Positions 54,739 to 64,000 of a stretch of 64,000 nt of DNA are shown in pieces. This DNA is from Hyunsoonleella aquatilis (GTDB lineage: Bacteria; Bacteroidota; Bacteroidia; Flavobacteriales; Flavobacteriaceae), in NCBI RefSeq assembly GCF_014270105.1, contig NZ_JACNMF010000001.1, positions 744,001-808,000 on the forward strand, written 5' to 3'. Position 1 is the stretch's first letter. The number at the start of each line of letters is the position of its first letter. Position numbers and translations under genes: made by a program. The notes below the pieces were generated by a model that saw nothing but the letters and a program-made list of their open reading frames with translations, ran no database searches and was not told where the DNA came from.

Positions 54739-56538
54739 ATGAACAACATAAAAAACATCGCCATAATTGCCCACGTTGACCACGGGAAAACCACTTTGGT
54801 AGATAAGATTATGTACCACTGCCAACTGTTTCGTGAAAATGAAAACACAGGTGATTTAATTTTGGACAACAACGATTTGGAGCGCGAACGTGGCATTACG
54901 ATTACCTCTAAAAATGTTTCCGTTCAGTACAAAAACACAAAGATTAATATTATCGATACCCCTGGGCACGCGGATTTTGGGGGAGAGGTTGAGCGTGTTT
55001 TAAATATGGCCGATGGGGTATTGTTGTTGGTGGATGCCTTTGAGGGACCGATGCCCCAAACCCGTTTTGTGTTGCAGAAGGCCATCGATTTGGGATTAAA
55101 ACCTTGCGTGGTCATCAATAAAGTGGATAAGGAAAATTGTACACCCGATGAGGTTCACGAAAAAGTGTTCGACTTAATGTTTGAATTGGGAGCTGAAGAG
55201 TGGCAGTTGGATTTCCCAACGGTCTATGGTTCTGCAAAACACAATTGGATGAGCGAGGATTGGCAAAACCAAACTGACAATATTGAACCGTTATTGGATA
55301 TGGTCATTGAGCATATTCCTTCGCCAAAAATTGAAGAAGGTACTACTCAAATGTTAATTACTTCCTTAGATTTTTCATCCTTTACGGGACGAATAGCCAT
55401 CGGACGATTAACACGAGGTGAATTAAAATCGGGCCAAAACATTTCATTGGTAAAAAGGGATGGTTCGATTGTAAAATCAAGAATTAAGGAATTGCACGTT
55501 TTTGAAGGTTTGGGCAGGAAGAAAGTAGATGGCGTGCAAGCAGGGGATATTTGCGCCATTGTTGGTTTGGAAGGTTTTGAAATTGGGGATACGGTTGCAG
55601 ATTGGGAAAATCCAGAAGGTCTGAAAACCATTGCCATTGATGAACCTACGATGAGTATGCTCTTCACTATTAATGACTCACCTTTCTTTGGAAAAGATGG
55701 AAAATATGTAACCTCACGCCACATCAAAGAACGTTTGACCAAAGAGTTGGAAAAGAATTTGGCACTTAGGGTTGAAGGTACAGATAGCGCCGATAAATTT
55801 ATGGTATTTGGTCGTGGTGTATTGCATTTATCCGTTTTAATTGAAACCATGAGGCGTGAAGGATATGAGCTTCAAATTGGTCAACCACAGGTGATTATAA
55901 AAGAAATTGATGGTGTAAAATGCGAACCTGTTGAAGAAATGACCATAGATTTGCCAGAACATGTTTCAGGAAAAGCCATAGAAATGGTTACCTTACGGAA
56001 AGGGGAAATGCTGAGCATGGAGGCCAAAGGGGACAGAATGGTTTGTGAATTCATTATTCCATCAAGAGGTATTATCGGCTTAAGAAATCAATTGTTAACT
56101 GCTACTGCGGGGGAAGCCATTATGGCACATCGCTTTAAAGAATACCAACCCATAAAAGGGGGTATCCCGGAGCGCCAAAACGGAAGCTTGGTGTCCATGG
56201 AAAATGGTACGGCTATTCCGTACTCCATTGATAAATTACAGGAGCGCGGTAAGTTTTTTATTGACCCGGGTGAGGATATTTACGAGGGTCAAGTAATCGG
56301 CGAAAACTCGCGAGGGGACGATATGACGGTCAATGTTACCAAAACAAAAAAATTGAGCAACGTGCGTTCGGCTGGGGCTGACGATAAAGCAAGGATTGTG
56401 CCGGCCATTAAATTTTCGCTCGAGGAAGCTTTGGAATATATCCAAAAGGATGAATATGTGGAGGTAACACCAAACCATTTGAGACTTCGAAAAATTTTCC
56501 TAACGGAAGTGGAGCGCAAGCGCAATAAAAGCATTTAG
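54739..56538 (+). CDS. typA: Ribosome-associated GTPase TypA/BipA
   Basis: The 599-residue protein is of standard length. G1 [10 protein letters not shown] (11-20), [20 protein letters not shown] and NKVDK are the GTP-binding motifs. The later domains include the characteristic [54 protein letters not shown]. TypA binds the ribosome and helps assembly or translation at low temperature or stress. It has its own promoter and is followed by a gap of about 190 bases with no terminator that I can see. Confidence 0.96.
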   Translation: MNNIKNIAIIAHVDHGKTTLVDKIMYHCQLFRENENTGDLILDNNDLERERGITITSKNVSVQYKNTKINIIDTPGHADFGGEVERVLNMADGVLLLVDAFEGPMPQTRFVLQKAIDLGLKPCVVINKVDKENCTPDEVHEKVFDLMFELGAEEWQLDFPTVYGSAKHNWMSEDWQNQTDNIEPLLDMVIEHIPSPKIEEGTTQMLITSLDFSSFTGRIAIGRLTRGELKSGQNISLVKRDGSIVKSRIKELHVFEGLGRKKVDGVQAGDICAIVGLEGFEIGDTVADWENPEGLKTIAIDEPTMSMLFTINDSPFFGKDGKYVTSRHIKERLTKELEKNLALRVEGTDSADKFMVFGRGVLHLSVLIETMRREGYELQIGQPQVIIKEIDGVKCEPVEEMTIDLPEHVSGKAIEMVTLRKGEMLSMEAKGDRMVCEFIIPSRGIIGLRNQLLTATAGEAIMAHRFKEYQPIKGGIPERQNGSLVSMENGTAIPYSIDKLQERGKFFIDPGEDIYEGQVIGENSRGDDMTVNVTKTKKLSNVRSAGADDKARIVPAIKFSLEEALEYIQKDEYVEVTPNHLRLRKIFLTEVERKRNKSI

Positions 56539-56662
56539 AGGGTTTCGGCCCGTCCTGCCAAAATATTCAGTGTGGGACCACCTATAGATTTCTTTGATTT
56601 TATCGTGTAGAAAAAGTCCTATTGTTTTATGCAAAATAATGACCGACTCTTCACTGTTTTTG

Positions 56663-56670
56663 TATCTTTG
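56663..56670 (+). promoter_or_regulatory. -7 box before the first flippase gene
   Basis: TATCTTTG fits TAnnTTTG, 61 bases before the TTG start. I found no TTG at the right -33 distance. Confidence 0.45.
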
Positions 56671-56731
56671 GCTGTTTAAAAAATTATACTAAAACAGTTG
56701 TTTTTAAGTTTATAATTGAAATTATTTTTCT

Positions 56732-58036
56732 TTGAAAAATCTAATCGACTACATCAACAATAATGTTCTGGTAAAAATTACTTCGCTTAAAACGTCTTCT
56801 TTGGTTGCCCACATGATAGCTGGTATTTTGACGTCAAAGGCCATCGCAGTTTTTATTGGGGCAGAAGGGTTGGCCTTAATCGGGAATCTGAGAAACTTTG
56901 TGAGTTCGGCACAAACCGTTGCCACGCTGGGGATGTATAAGGGCATGGTTAAGTACGTAGGTCAGTTCAAAGAAGATTTAATTGAGCTTAGCAAGACCCT
57001 TTCTACTGTATATTATTTGGGTTTTATGACTACTATTTGTGTCTCTTTGTCCTGTTATTTTGGTGCGGAGTTTATTAACGATCTCATATTTCCAACTTAT
57101 AATGATTATGCCTATGTCATCAGGATTTTTGCAATAGTACTGCCTTTTTATGCCTTAAATATGTTCAGTTTTTCAATCATGAACGGGTTCTCAAAGTATA
57201 AAATCCTTATAATAATTAATATCATTGGACAGGTTTTAGGCCTAGCTATTACCCTATTGCTCATTTATCAGGACAAATTAGATGGTGCTTTGATTTCGGT
57301 GGTTATTGCTGAGTCTATCATTTTTTTAATAACACTTGTTGGTATCATAAACAGAAGGAGTTTAGTACCGTTAATCCATGTCAATCATGTAAGTTTCCGC
57401 TACTTCAAAAAGCTTGGGTATTACTCGTTGATGGCACTTTTTTCTGCTGTGATTTTGCCGTTGGTTATCTTGGTCATCCGCTCCTACATCATTGAAACCA
57501 TAGGTTATAAAGATGCTGGTTTTTGGGAAGCCATGATGCGGATTTCAAAGTATTATTTAATGCTGGTAAGTTCAATGTTGGCGCTTTACGTTATTCCGCG
57601 GTTTTCAGAAATAAATGATGTCCAGGAGTTTAAAAAGGAAGTGTTTTCGATTTATAAAAAAGTGATTCCTATTTTTGCTGCAGGGCTTTTGCTGATCTAT
57701 TTATTGAGATCTCTGATTATATCTACGGTTTTTACAAGTGAATTTGAACCCGTTGAGGATCTATTTTTATGGCAAATCCTAGGTGATTTTTTAAAGGTGC
57801 TTTCTATGGTAATTGCTTATCAATTTCTAGCGAAAAAAATGTTTTGGCATTATATTGTTACCGAAGCCTTTTTGGTCGTAATTTTATACACTACAAGTAT
57901 ATATTTCATTAAGTTGTACGGTGTTGAAGGGGCGGTTATAGGTCATTTTGTGAGTTATTTGATGTATTATGGTATCATCTTGTTGATATTTGGCAGTTCG
58001 CTTTTTGGTGTTGAAAAGGACGATGCTAATGTCTAG
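56732..58036 (+). CDS. Wzx-type polysaccharide flippase, first copy
   Basis: The start is a TTG (MKNLIDYINNNVLVKITSLKTSS). The 434-residue protein has 12 predicted helices in the MATE/Wzx pattern, with KAIAVFIGAEGLALIGNLRNF near the N-terminus and FWEAMMRISKYYLMLVSSMLALYVIP in the second half. Such proteins flip lipid-linked glycan units to the periplasmic face. A second related flippase is encoded at 61250. Substrate unknown. It opens the envelope-glycan group. Confidence 0.88.
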   Translation: MKNLIDYINNNVLVKITSLKTSSLVAHMIAGILTSKAIAVFIGAEGLALIGNLRNFVSSAQTVATLGMYKGMVKYVGQFKEDLIELSKTLSTVYYLGFMTTICVSLSCYFGAEFINDLIFPTYNDYAYVIRIFAIVLPFYALNMFSFSIMNGFSKYKILIIINIIGQVLGLAITLLLIYQDKLDGALISVVIAESIIFLITLVGIINRRSLVPLIHVNHVSFRYFKKLGYYSLMALFSAVILPLVILVIRSYIIETIGYKDAGFWEAMMRISKYYLMLVSSMLALYVIPRFSEINDVQEFKKEVFSIYKKVIPIFAAGLLLIYLLRSLIISTVFTSEFEPVEDLFLWQILGDFLKVLSMVIAYQFLAKKMFWHYIVTEAFLVVILYTTSIYFIKLYGVEGAVIGHFVSYLMYYGIILLIFGSSLFGVEKDDANV

Positions 58037-58053
58037 TTCTGAGCCATTATTGC

Positions 58054-58061
58054 TATGTTTG
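58054..58061 (+). promoter_or_regulatory. -7 box before the small membrane-protein gene
   Basis: TATGTTTG fits TAnnTTTG, 33 bases before the ATG at 58094. Confidence 0.45.
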
Positions 58062-58093
58062 TAAGATACAAAAGGTAATAACTGAATTTTATT

Positions 58094-58306
58094 ATGGTTT
58101 TATTATATTTTGATCCCGGTTTAGGAGCTTTAATTGTGCAAGCCATTGTAGCAGCGGTTGCTGGGGTAGTGTTGTTCTCTAAAAATTTAATGTATAAAGT
58201 CAAGCTATTCCTCGGGATTGTAAAACCCGATCAGGACGATTTATTCAATGATATCGAAGTTGAAGACTCCGAAATAGAAGAAGAAAAGCACTTTGAAAAT
58301 AAATAA
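58094..58306 (+). CDS. Small one-helix membrane protein
   Basis: The 70-residue protein has one hydrophobic helix (FDPGLGALIVQAIVAAVAGVVLF), a basic segment and an acidic tail (DIEVEDSEIEEEKHFENK). It overlaps the methyltransferase gene by 14 bases, so they are translationally coupled. It may anchor or partner that enzyme. The family has no function that I know. Confidence 0.7.
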   Translation: MVLLYFDPGLGALIVQAIVAAVAGVVLFSKNLMYKVKLFLGIVKPDQDDLFNDIEVEDSEIEEEKHFENK

Positions 58307-59675
58307 TCAACATGCTTCTTCCTTCCGCGACCCTTCAGGCTATATTTTTGAAGAAGAAGGTGTCATCCGACGCTGTATATTTCCCATTTATTTCAAGCAA
58401 TACCATTCCTTAAAAGATTCTGGGTTTTACTCAAAGCTATTTAAAGCGGGACTGCTCATTCCCCACAAACAACTTCTTTCAAATGACGATATAATTGTCA
58501 TAGAACCTGAACAGGTTCCTTTCATTACGTTTCCCTATGAATGGAGTTTCAATCAATACAAGGAAGCGGCTTTGCTAACTCTTAAACTCCAAAAGTTTTG
58601 TTTGGATCATGGCTATTCACTTAAAGACGCATCGGCATTCAATGTGGTTTTCCATAAGGGAAAGGCCGTTTTTATAGATACGCTCTCCATCGATTTTTAT
58701 GAAGAAAACAAGCCTTGGCGAGCTTATAAGCAGTTTGTGACCCATTTTCTAGGGCCACTGGTTTTGGCCAGTTACCACGGTACTTCTGTTATAACCCTGA
58801 TGAGCAATTATATGGATGGTATCCCTGCTGAAATTATAGCTTCCATGTTGCCATTTAAAACCAGATTCAATCCAACATTATATACCAACATACACTTGTT
58901 GGCAAAATTTGAAAGTGGGCATAGCGAAGATTATGAAGGGAATTCCAAGACAAAAAGCTTGTCCAAACAAGGCCAGTTGAAGATCATAAAAAGCTTATAT
59001 AATTACATCAAAGGGTTGTCCCTCAAGCAAGATACGGAATGGGGAGATTACTACAATAAAACAAATTACAGTGATATTGCATTTCAAAAGAAAACAGGCA
59101 TAATCAATACCTTCTTGGAAGGCACAAAAGCAAAAACTATTTTTGATGTGGGGGGGAATAATGGGCTTTTCGTGCGAAAGATGGAGTTGGACTTTGAGTT
59201 AGCCTTAGTCTGCGATATCGACAATAATGCCGTGGACGACAATTACAAGCAAATGAAAAGCAATTCTGAAAATAACATGTTGCCCTTTGTTTTGGATTTG
59301 TCCAATCCTTCGCCATCCATTGGTTTCAATAATAAAGAGCGCCAATCGTTCCTCGGTCGTATTAAGGCGTTTCGGCCCGATGTTACTATGGCTTTAGCTT
59401 TGATACATCATTTGTCGTTATCAAATAATGCGACCTTCGATATGTCCGCCAGATTTTTTGCGACTTTTTCAAAATATTTGATTATTGAGTTTCCCAAGCG
59501 AGAGGACTCATGGGTGCAGCGTTTGTTAAACACCAAAGGCGAATTTAAGTCACACTTTGATTTTTATACTTTGGAAAATTTTGAAAAGGCTTATAACAAT
59601 TATTTCGATATAATTAAAAAAGAGCCCATTTCTGATTCTGAAAGGATAATGTATTTCTTAAAAGCAAAATCATGA
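58293..59675 (+). CDS. SAM-dependent methyltransferase of a glycan cluster
   Basis: The frame opens with a TTG inside the end of the preceding gene (KINNQHASSFRDPSGYIF); no other start in frame lies before residue 150. Residues 1-240 form an N-terminal domain I do not recognise, including FRDPSGYIFEEEGVIRRCI and FIDTLSIDFYEENKPWRAYKQF. A class I methyltransferase fold follows (about 270-460): AKTIFDVGGNNGLFV, VCDIDNNAVDDN, VTMALALIHHL. The methyl acceptor is likely a sugar or lipid-linked glycan. The stop overlaps the next start by four bases. Confidence 0.78.
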   Translation: MKINNQHASSFRDPSGYIFEEEGVIRRCIFPIYFKQYHSLKDSGFYSKLFKAGLLIPHKQLLSNDDIIVIEPEQVPFITFPYEWSFNQYKEAALLTLKLQKFCLDHGYSLKDASAFNVVFHKGKAVFIDTLSIDFYEENKPWRAYKQFVTHFLGPLVLASYHGTSVITLMSNYMDGIPAEIIASMLPFKTRFNPTLYTNIHLLAKFESGHSEDYEGNSKTKSLSKQGQLKIIKSLYNYIKGLSLKQDTEWGDYYNKTNYSDIAFQKKTGIINTFLEGTKAKTIFDVGGNNGLFVRKMELDFELALVCDIDNNAVDDNYKQMKSNSENNMLPFVLDLSNPSPSIGFNNKERQSFLGRIKAFRPDVTMALALIHHLSLSNNATFDMSARFFATFSKYLIIEFPKREDSWVQRLLNTKGEFKSHFDFYTLENFEKAYNNYFDIIKKEPISDSERIMYFLKAKS

Positions 59676-61171
59676 TTGGTCATTTAAGAAAACGAGTTAT
59701 CGCCTTTATTTCAGGTGAAAAAAATGTAAAGGGCTTCTGGATCTTGGCAGGTATTGCTTCCGGATTGTACCCCTTGTTGTATTATTATAATGCAAACTTT
59801 ACATTAATAAATTCATGGCCTCAGTTTCTGTTTTTCGTGACTATATTTTTGATAGTTCCGTGCCTATCTATTTTATTTGCGCGCCTCATATTCCATAAAA
59901 TAAAAGGGCTTAGTCAGTATAAAAAATATACTGCCCCCGTTTTGAATTTTAGTTTTTTTACGTCCTTGGTTGTTTTATGTACTTATGGCTTCAATGGTAA
60001 AGCATTGCCTGTTGCTCTGAGCGTTGCATTTGTGTTAGGTATTTTATTGCATAACCATTTCAGGAAAGTTTTAGTGTTTCAGTTTTTATTGGTGCTTTTG
60101 ATTTCTCCCAAATTAATACCTGAAATGTACGGTTCCGTAGCTTATTCGGATGCATGGATGGAACAACCAGATGCTATTGAGGATGTCGTATTCAAAACAC
60201 GGCCCAATATTTATGTGATCCAACCGGATGGGTATGCTAATTTTAATGCTCTGAAGGACGATCCTTATAGTCTTGATAATAGCCAATTTGAAGGATTTTT
60301 GGCAGAAAAGGGCTTTAAAACATATAGTGGTTTTAGAAGCAATTATTATACGACATTGAGCTCCAACAGTTCCCTTTTCGCGATGAAGCACCATTATTAT
60401 CACAACACAAAATATTTCCGAAAGGAATTGATGAACGCTAGGGATATCATAGCAGGGGACAATCCAGTAGTTTCAATTTTTAAACGTAACGATTATAAAA
60501 CATTTTTGATGTTGGAAGCCCCATACCTGTTGGCCAACAGACCTCAAATACACTATGATTATTGTAATATCAATTATAGAAAAATACCCTATTCTACAAG
60601 AGGTTTTGAATTTAAGAAGGACCTAAAACTTGATGTAGAACAGACTATTGTCGAAAATAAAAACACCAATAATTTTTATTTTATTGAAAAACTGACCCCG
60701 GGGCACATCTCGACGGATGTTTCAAGGTCTGTGGGGATAGATCAAGAACGTACCGATTATTTAGACCAAGTTAAAAAGGCCAACATTTGGTTGCAAGATA
60801 TGGTCGATATCATATTAAAAAATGATAAGAATGCTATGATAATAATTATGGCAGATCATGGTGGAGGTGTTGGGCTTAAAGCTATGGGGGAGTGCAGAAT
60901 AAAACAAACGGATGCCAATTTGGTTTCCTCTGTTTTTACATCTGTTCTGGCCATTAAATGGTCAAACGGAGCTCCTGAGTTTGAGGATAAGCTAGTTTCC
61001 AGCGTCAATTTCTTTCGGATTTTATTTTCCCATCTGGGCGAAAACAAGTCTTATTTGAATTATTTGCAGGAAGATAAAAGTTATGTGCCAATTGATGAAG
61101 GTGGGCCAAAAGGCATATATGAAGTCCTTAATAATGATGGAGAAATGGTTTTCATAAAGCATGAACGTTAA
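59672..61171 (+). CDS. Membrane-bound alkaline-phosphatase-superfamily (sulfatase-fold) enzyme
   Basis: The 499-residue protein has five predicted helices (to about 150) and then a sulfatase-fold domain: IYVIQPDGYANFNAL near 179-193, a Thr or Ser candidate nucleophile in YTTLSSNSS, and the late metal-site stretch IIIMADHGGGVG (about 391-402). Such membrane enzymes transfer phospho-groups such as phosphoethanolamine or phosphoglycerol to glycans or lipids. The donor and acceptor are unknown. It is translationally coupled to the methyltransferase gene. Confidence 0.75.
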   Translation: MIGHLRKRVIAFISGEKNVKGFWILAGIASGLYPLLYYYNANFTLINSWPQFLFFVTIFLIVPCLSILFARLIFHKIKGLSQYKKYTAPVLNFSFFTSLVVLCTYGFNGKALPVALSVAFVLGILLHNHFRKVLVFQFLLVLLISPKLIPEMYGSVAYSDAWMEQPDAIEDVVFKTRPNIYVIQPDGYANFNALKDDPYSLDNSQFEGFLAEKGFKTYSGFRSNYYTTLSSNSSLFAMKHHYYHNTKYFRKELMNARDIIAGDNPVVSIFKRNDYKTFLMLEAPYLLANRPQIHYDYCNINYRKIPYSTRGFEFKKDLKLDVEQTIVENKNTNNFYFIEKLTPGHISTDVSRSVGIDQERTDYLDQVKKANIWLQDMVDIILKNDKNAMIIIMADHGGGVGLKAMGECRIKQTDANLVSSVFTSVLAIKWSNGAPEFEDKLVSSVNFFRILFSHLGENKSYLNYLQEDKSYVPIDEGGPKGIYEVLNNDGEMVFIKHER

Positions 61172-61249
61172 TTCTATTAGATTGCAAATGTCTTTTATTA
61201 TGTCTAATATTGATTGCTTATAGCCTATGCTTACAAAACAAACGCAACC

Positions 61250-62539
61250 GTGTTAAAAAAAGTTTCTGATAACCCATTTTTAAAAGTTTTTTCCTTTAAC
61301 AGCGTGGTGGTGGTTGGAAAGCTAGTGGCATCATTTATAGTGTCAAAAGTAAGTGCGATCTATTTAGGGCCTTCGGGATACGCCATTGTCGGTAATTTGA
61401 AAAATGTTCTTCAAGGAGCTTTGGGGGTGACGTCAACGGGTCTTGAAAGTGGTGTTATTAAATATATTGCGGAGAACAAGGCCGATAAAAAGCAATTGCC
61501 AACTGTAGTGGCTTCGGCGTTGGCTTTAAGTTTAGGTCTTTCTTTAATTGTGGGACTGTTCTTCTTTGTATTTTCGAGATATTTGAGTACTTCTGTTTTA
61601 AAGGACGATTCGCTCAGGTTTGTTTTTAAATATTTAGCCATTCTTTTACCGTTGATTTCATTAAGCTTTTTAATGGTATATATTGCCAATGGTCTGCAAA
61701 AGTTTAGGCTTTATACCGCTTTGATTACCATTTCCAACCTTCTAAATGCCGGACTCACATTTGTTCTGATATATTTTTACAATTTGGAAGGCGCGCTCAT
61801 GGCCAGTATTGTGGTGCCGAGTTTGAGCTTTATTTCAAGTTTGTTTTTTAAGGATATTAGGGATGTATTCCTGGAAGCAGTTGCAAACTTAAAGAGGTTT
61901 TCGTCAAAATTTATGAAGTCTATCGGAACGTATGTTGCAATGGCCACCTATTCCTCAATTTTGCTAAGTTTGGTATATCTTTTTATTCGGAACAAAATTA
62001 TTGCTGACATTGATACGGATACTGCTGGCCTTTGGGAAGCCATGAACAAAATATCATCATTTTATATGATATTCTTTTCATCCTTATACACCTTGTATTT
62101 GTTACCACAGTTATCAATAAACAAAACTGTTTCAGGATATTACGGCATAATGAAAACCTATTTTAAGTATTTGATACCGATTGTTTTGGCATTGTTTTTA
62201 GGTTTGTTCCTCTTTAGGAATTTGGTCATACAGATATTTTTAACGGATGCCTTTAGCACCATTGAACAATTCTTTTATTTGCAGTTAATTGGTGATTTTA
62301 TAAAAATTATGGCCTTTTCGATTGCATACCAATTTCATGCAAAAAAAATGGTGAGGTTTTATGTGATAACGGATGCCATTTTATACCTGTCGTTTTATGT
62401 GTTAAGCCTGTATTTTATCAATTTGTACAGCCTCCATGGTGTGTTTTACGCCTATATTTTAAGTACAATACTGTATTTGGTTGCTGTAGCCCTTTCTGTA
62501 TATTTTAACAATTCAAAATACCTTAAAGCCCATGTTTAA
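61250..62539 (+). CDS. Wzx-type polysaccharide flippase, second copy
   Basis: A GTG at 61250 (MLKKVSDNPFLKVFSFNS) aligns best with the start of the first flippase; the longer frame opens at a TTG. The protein has 12 predicted helices and the paralogous stretches SKVSAIYLGPSGYAIVGNLKN, LWEAMNKISSFYM and QLIGDFIKIMAFSIAYQFHAKKM. It is clearly related to the 56732 product but well diverged. The next gene overlaps its end by eight bases. Confidence 0.88.
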   Translation: MLKKVSDNPFLKVFSFNSVVVVGKLVASFIVSKVSAIYLGPSGYAIVGNLKNVLQGALGVTSTGLESGVIKYIAENKADKKQLPTVVASALALSLGLSLIVGLFFFVFSRYLSTSVLKDDSLRFVFKYLAILLPLISLSFLMVYIANGLQKFRLYTALITISNLLNAGLTFVLIYFYNLEGALMASIVVPSLSFISSLFFKDIRDVFLEAVANLKRFSSKFMKSIGTYVAMATYSSILLSLVYLFIRNKIIADIDTDTAGLWEAMNKISSFYMIFFSSLYTLYLLPQLSINKTVSGYYGIMKTYFKYLIPIVLALFLGLFLFRNLVIQIFLTDAFSTIEQFFYLQLIGDFIKIMAFSIAYQFHAKKMVRFYVITDAILYLSFYVLSLYFINLYSLHGVFYAYILSTILYLVAVALSVYFNNSKYLKAHV

Positions 62540-64000
62540 AAAACACCACAGCATTTTGATTTTGGGAATGCCAATGTTACTTAAATATGCATTCCAACTG
62601 TTGTTTATGGATTGGGCTTTGTTTGATGTTGAGGATATTATTGAAGATGTATTTTTCTTTTGGGTGATTCTTTTTCTGCTGTACAGCAATCTGGTTAAAA
62701 AACAGTTCTATAAGGATTTAATTTGCTTTGTTTATGTCCTGTATGTCGTTTTGGAAACCACTTCGTATTTAGCCGTATCATCCAATTTTTCGTCGTCCTT
62801 TATGTACTTGCTGTTGGAGTCTAATCCTCAGGAATTTAGCGAGTTTACAAGTTCTTATGTGAGCGTGCCCATCGTTCTTTTCATTGTTTTGAATATTATT
62901 TTGTTTTTCGTTATTCGAAGGCATAGTTTCAGAGCATATCATAAATATCACAAATTGATGGGAGTTTTAGGAGTTCTTTTAATAACGGCTGGCTTAAAGT
63001 TTACCGGTGCAATTGAAAGCAACGCCTATCATAATACTGTAAGGGGCATTTACGGTTATATCGATCTGCAAAATAGCATGCAGTTTAGTACGACGATTAA
63101 AAAAGAAGATGTCATTATAAGTTCGGATAACGAACTGCTGGTATTTGTGTTGGGCGAATCCACTGCTAGGGGTCACATGCAATTGTATGGACATCATAGG
63201 GAAACTACCCCGCTATTGAGTGCAATGAAAGACAGTCTGTATGTTTATAATGAGGTAATTTCCACCGACGTGCTTACGTTGAAATCCACGCCTAAAATAA
63301 TTAGTTCACTTGATATAGATTCGAAGGATGAAGAGTTGATCCATATTGTAGAATTGTTCAATATAGCAGGATTTGATACCTATTGGCTGTCCAACCAACG
63401 AGCCATTAGCTATCACGATAATGCCATTAGTAAAATCGCTTCAGCTTCAGATTGGTTTAAGTTTTATAATCATTTGATAGATAAACACACGCTGGTTACG
63501 GATGATGTATTGTTGCCCGATTATACAGAAATTTTAAAAAAACCAGGTAAAAAATTGATTGTGCTACGGTTGATTGGGACACATTTTGATTATAGCAAAC
63601 GATATCCAGAAAAGTTCAATGTTTTTGCCAAAGAAACTGAGGGGCTTTCCGAAGCTGAATTGGCTAATAGATATTACGACAATGCAGTACTGTACAACGA
63701 TTTTATCGTGTCATCTTTAATTGATAAGCTGAAACAGGAACAACAAAAAAGTGCCCTATTTTATATCTCGGACCACGGCGAAAATATTTATGATGAGGGT
63801 ACCGATTTTTTCGGACGCTCCGAGGAGATTTTGACTAAGCCGATGTTTGAGATTCCATTTTTGTTGTGGGCTTCCAATGCTTTTGAATTGCCTTCTGATT
63901 TTGAATATGTACCGAATAGGAAATTCATGGCCGATCATACCTTTGAAAGCATTTGCCACGTTTTTGGAGTGTCCCATAAGAGTACGGATTTAAAACGGAG
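62532..64000 (+). CDS. Phosphoethanolamine-transferase-like membrane enzyme, partial
   Basis: The frame starts at ATG 62532 and runs off the window, so the C-terminus is missing. Four or five hydrophobic helices (to about 165) are followed by a sulfatase-fold catalytic domain: VFVLGESTARGHMQLYGHHRETTPLL, where Thr of STARG is the expected nucleophile of the EptA/CptA type, and IGTHFDYSKRYP and YISDHGENIYDEGT for metal and phosphate binding. It should add a phosphoethanolamine-like group to lipid A or a surface glycan. It overlaps the second flippase gene, tying it to this cluster. Confidence 0.82.
   Translation, partial: MFKKHHSILILGMPMLLKYAFQLLFMDWALFDVEDIIEDVFFFWVILFLLYSNLVKKQFYKDLICFVYVLYVVLETTSYLAVSSNFSSSFMYLLLESNPQEFSEFTSSYVSVPIVLFIVLNIILFFVIRRHSFRAYHKYHKLMGVLGVLLITAGLKFTGAIESNAYHNTVRGIYGYIDLQNSMQFSTTIKKEDVIISSDNELLVFVLGESTARGHMQLYGHHRETTPLLSAMKDSLYVYNEVISTDVLTLKSTPKIISSLDIDSKDEELIHIVELFNIAGFDTYWLSNQRAISYHDNAISKIASASDWFKFYNHLIDKHTLVTDDVLLPDYTEILKKPGKKLIVLRLIGTHFDYSKRYPEKFNVFAKETEGLSEAELANRYYDNAVLYNDFIVSSLIDKLKQEQQKSALFYISDHGENIYDEGTDFFGRSEEILTKPMFEIPFLLWASNAFELPSDFEYVPNRKFMADHTFESICHVFGVSHKSTDLKR

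Noticed and set aside
1-64000. CRISPR arrays, insertion sequences or prophage
   Set aside because: No regularly spaced short repeats, transposase, integrase or phage structural genes were seen. The repeats present are in-gene domain repeats or short intergenic palindromes.

Overview
The window looks like a chromosome segment of a marine member of the Flavobacteriaceae (Bacteroidota). The grounds are AT-rich DNA, Bacteroidota-type promoters (TAnnTTTG -7 boxes), SusC/SusD pairs, many lipoproteins, a type IX secretion (T9SS) C-terminal domain, and a tmRNA whose tag reads GENNYALAA. Every family call is made by reading the sequence; no database search was run.

Layout. 1-1073: the end of a KDG-kinase-like gene and a KDPG aldolase, closed by a terminator. 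1301-3664: a secreted coiled-coil protein built of internal repeats. 3866-34021: a beta-glucan (laminarin-type) polysaccharide utilization locus of about 30 kb. It has a membrane-spanning LuxR-type sensor/regulator, SusC, SusD, a three-repeat surface glycan-binding lipoprotein, a glycosidase fused to a predicted outer-membrane beta-barrel, a binding lipoprotein, a GH16 laminarinase, a GH149-like phosphorylase, four GH17 enzymes, a GH30 enzyme, two GPH-type sugar transporters, an unknown membrane protein and a T9SS-secreted binding protein. 34133-37375 (minus): a large BNR/sortilin-propeller protein. 37839-43815: a stress or detoxification group (lipoprotein, OsmC, flavin monooxygenase, a MalT-like regulator, a thioesterase) with shared putative operators. 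43928-44320 (minus): tmRNA. 44662-54570: mostly housekeeping and membrane genes, including a winged-helix/CreD operon with matching palindromic operators, and kdsA. 54739-64000: typA, then an envelope-glycan group with two flippases, a methyltransferase and two alkaline-phosphatase-superfamily membrane enzymes; the last gene runs off the window.

How the glucan locus would work (inference from families). Surface proteins bind and GH16 cuts beta-1,3-glucan. SusC/SusD import oligosaccharides. In the periplasm, lipoprotein GH17 and GH30 trim main chain and beta-1,6 branches. GPH symporters move short oligomers inward, where signal-less GH17 enzymes and the GH149-like phosphorylase finish them, yielding glucose-1-phosphate in part. 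The main oddities are the glycosidase-barrel fusion, the repeated transporter + cytoplasmic GH17 module, a lipoprotein/cytoplasmic GH17 pair, and one binding module used in both a lipoprotein and a T9SS protein.
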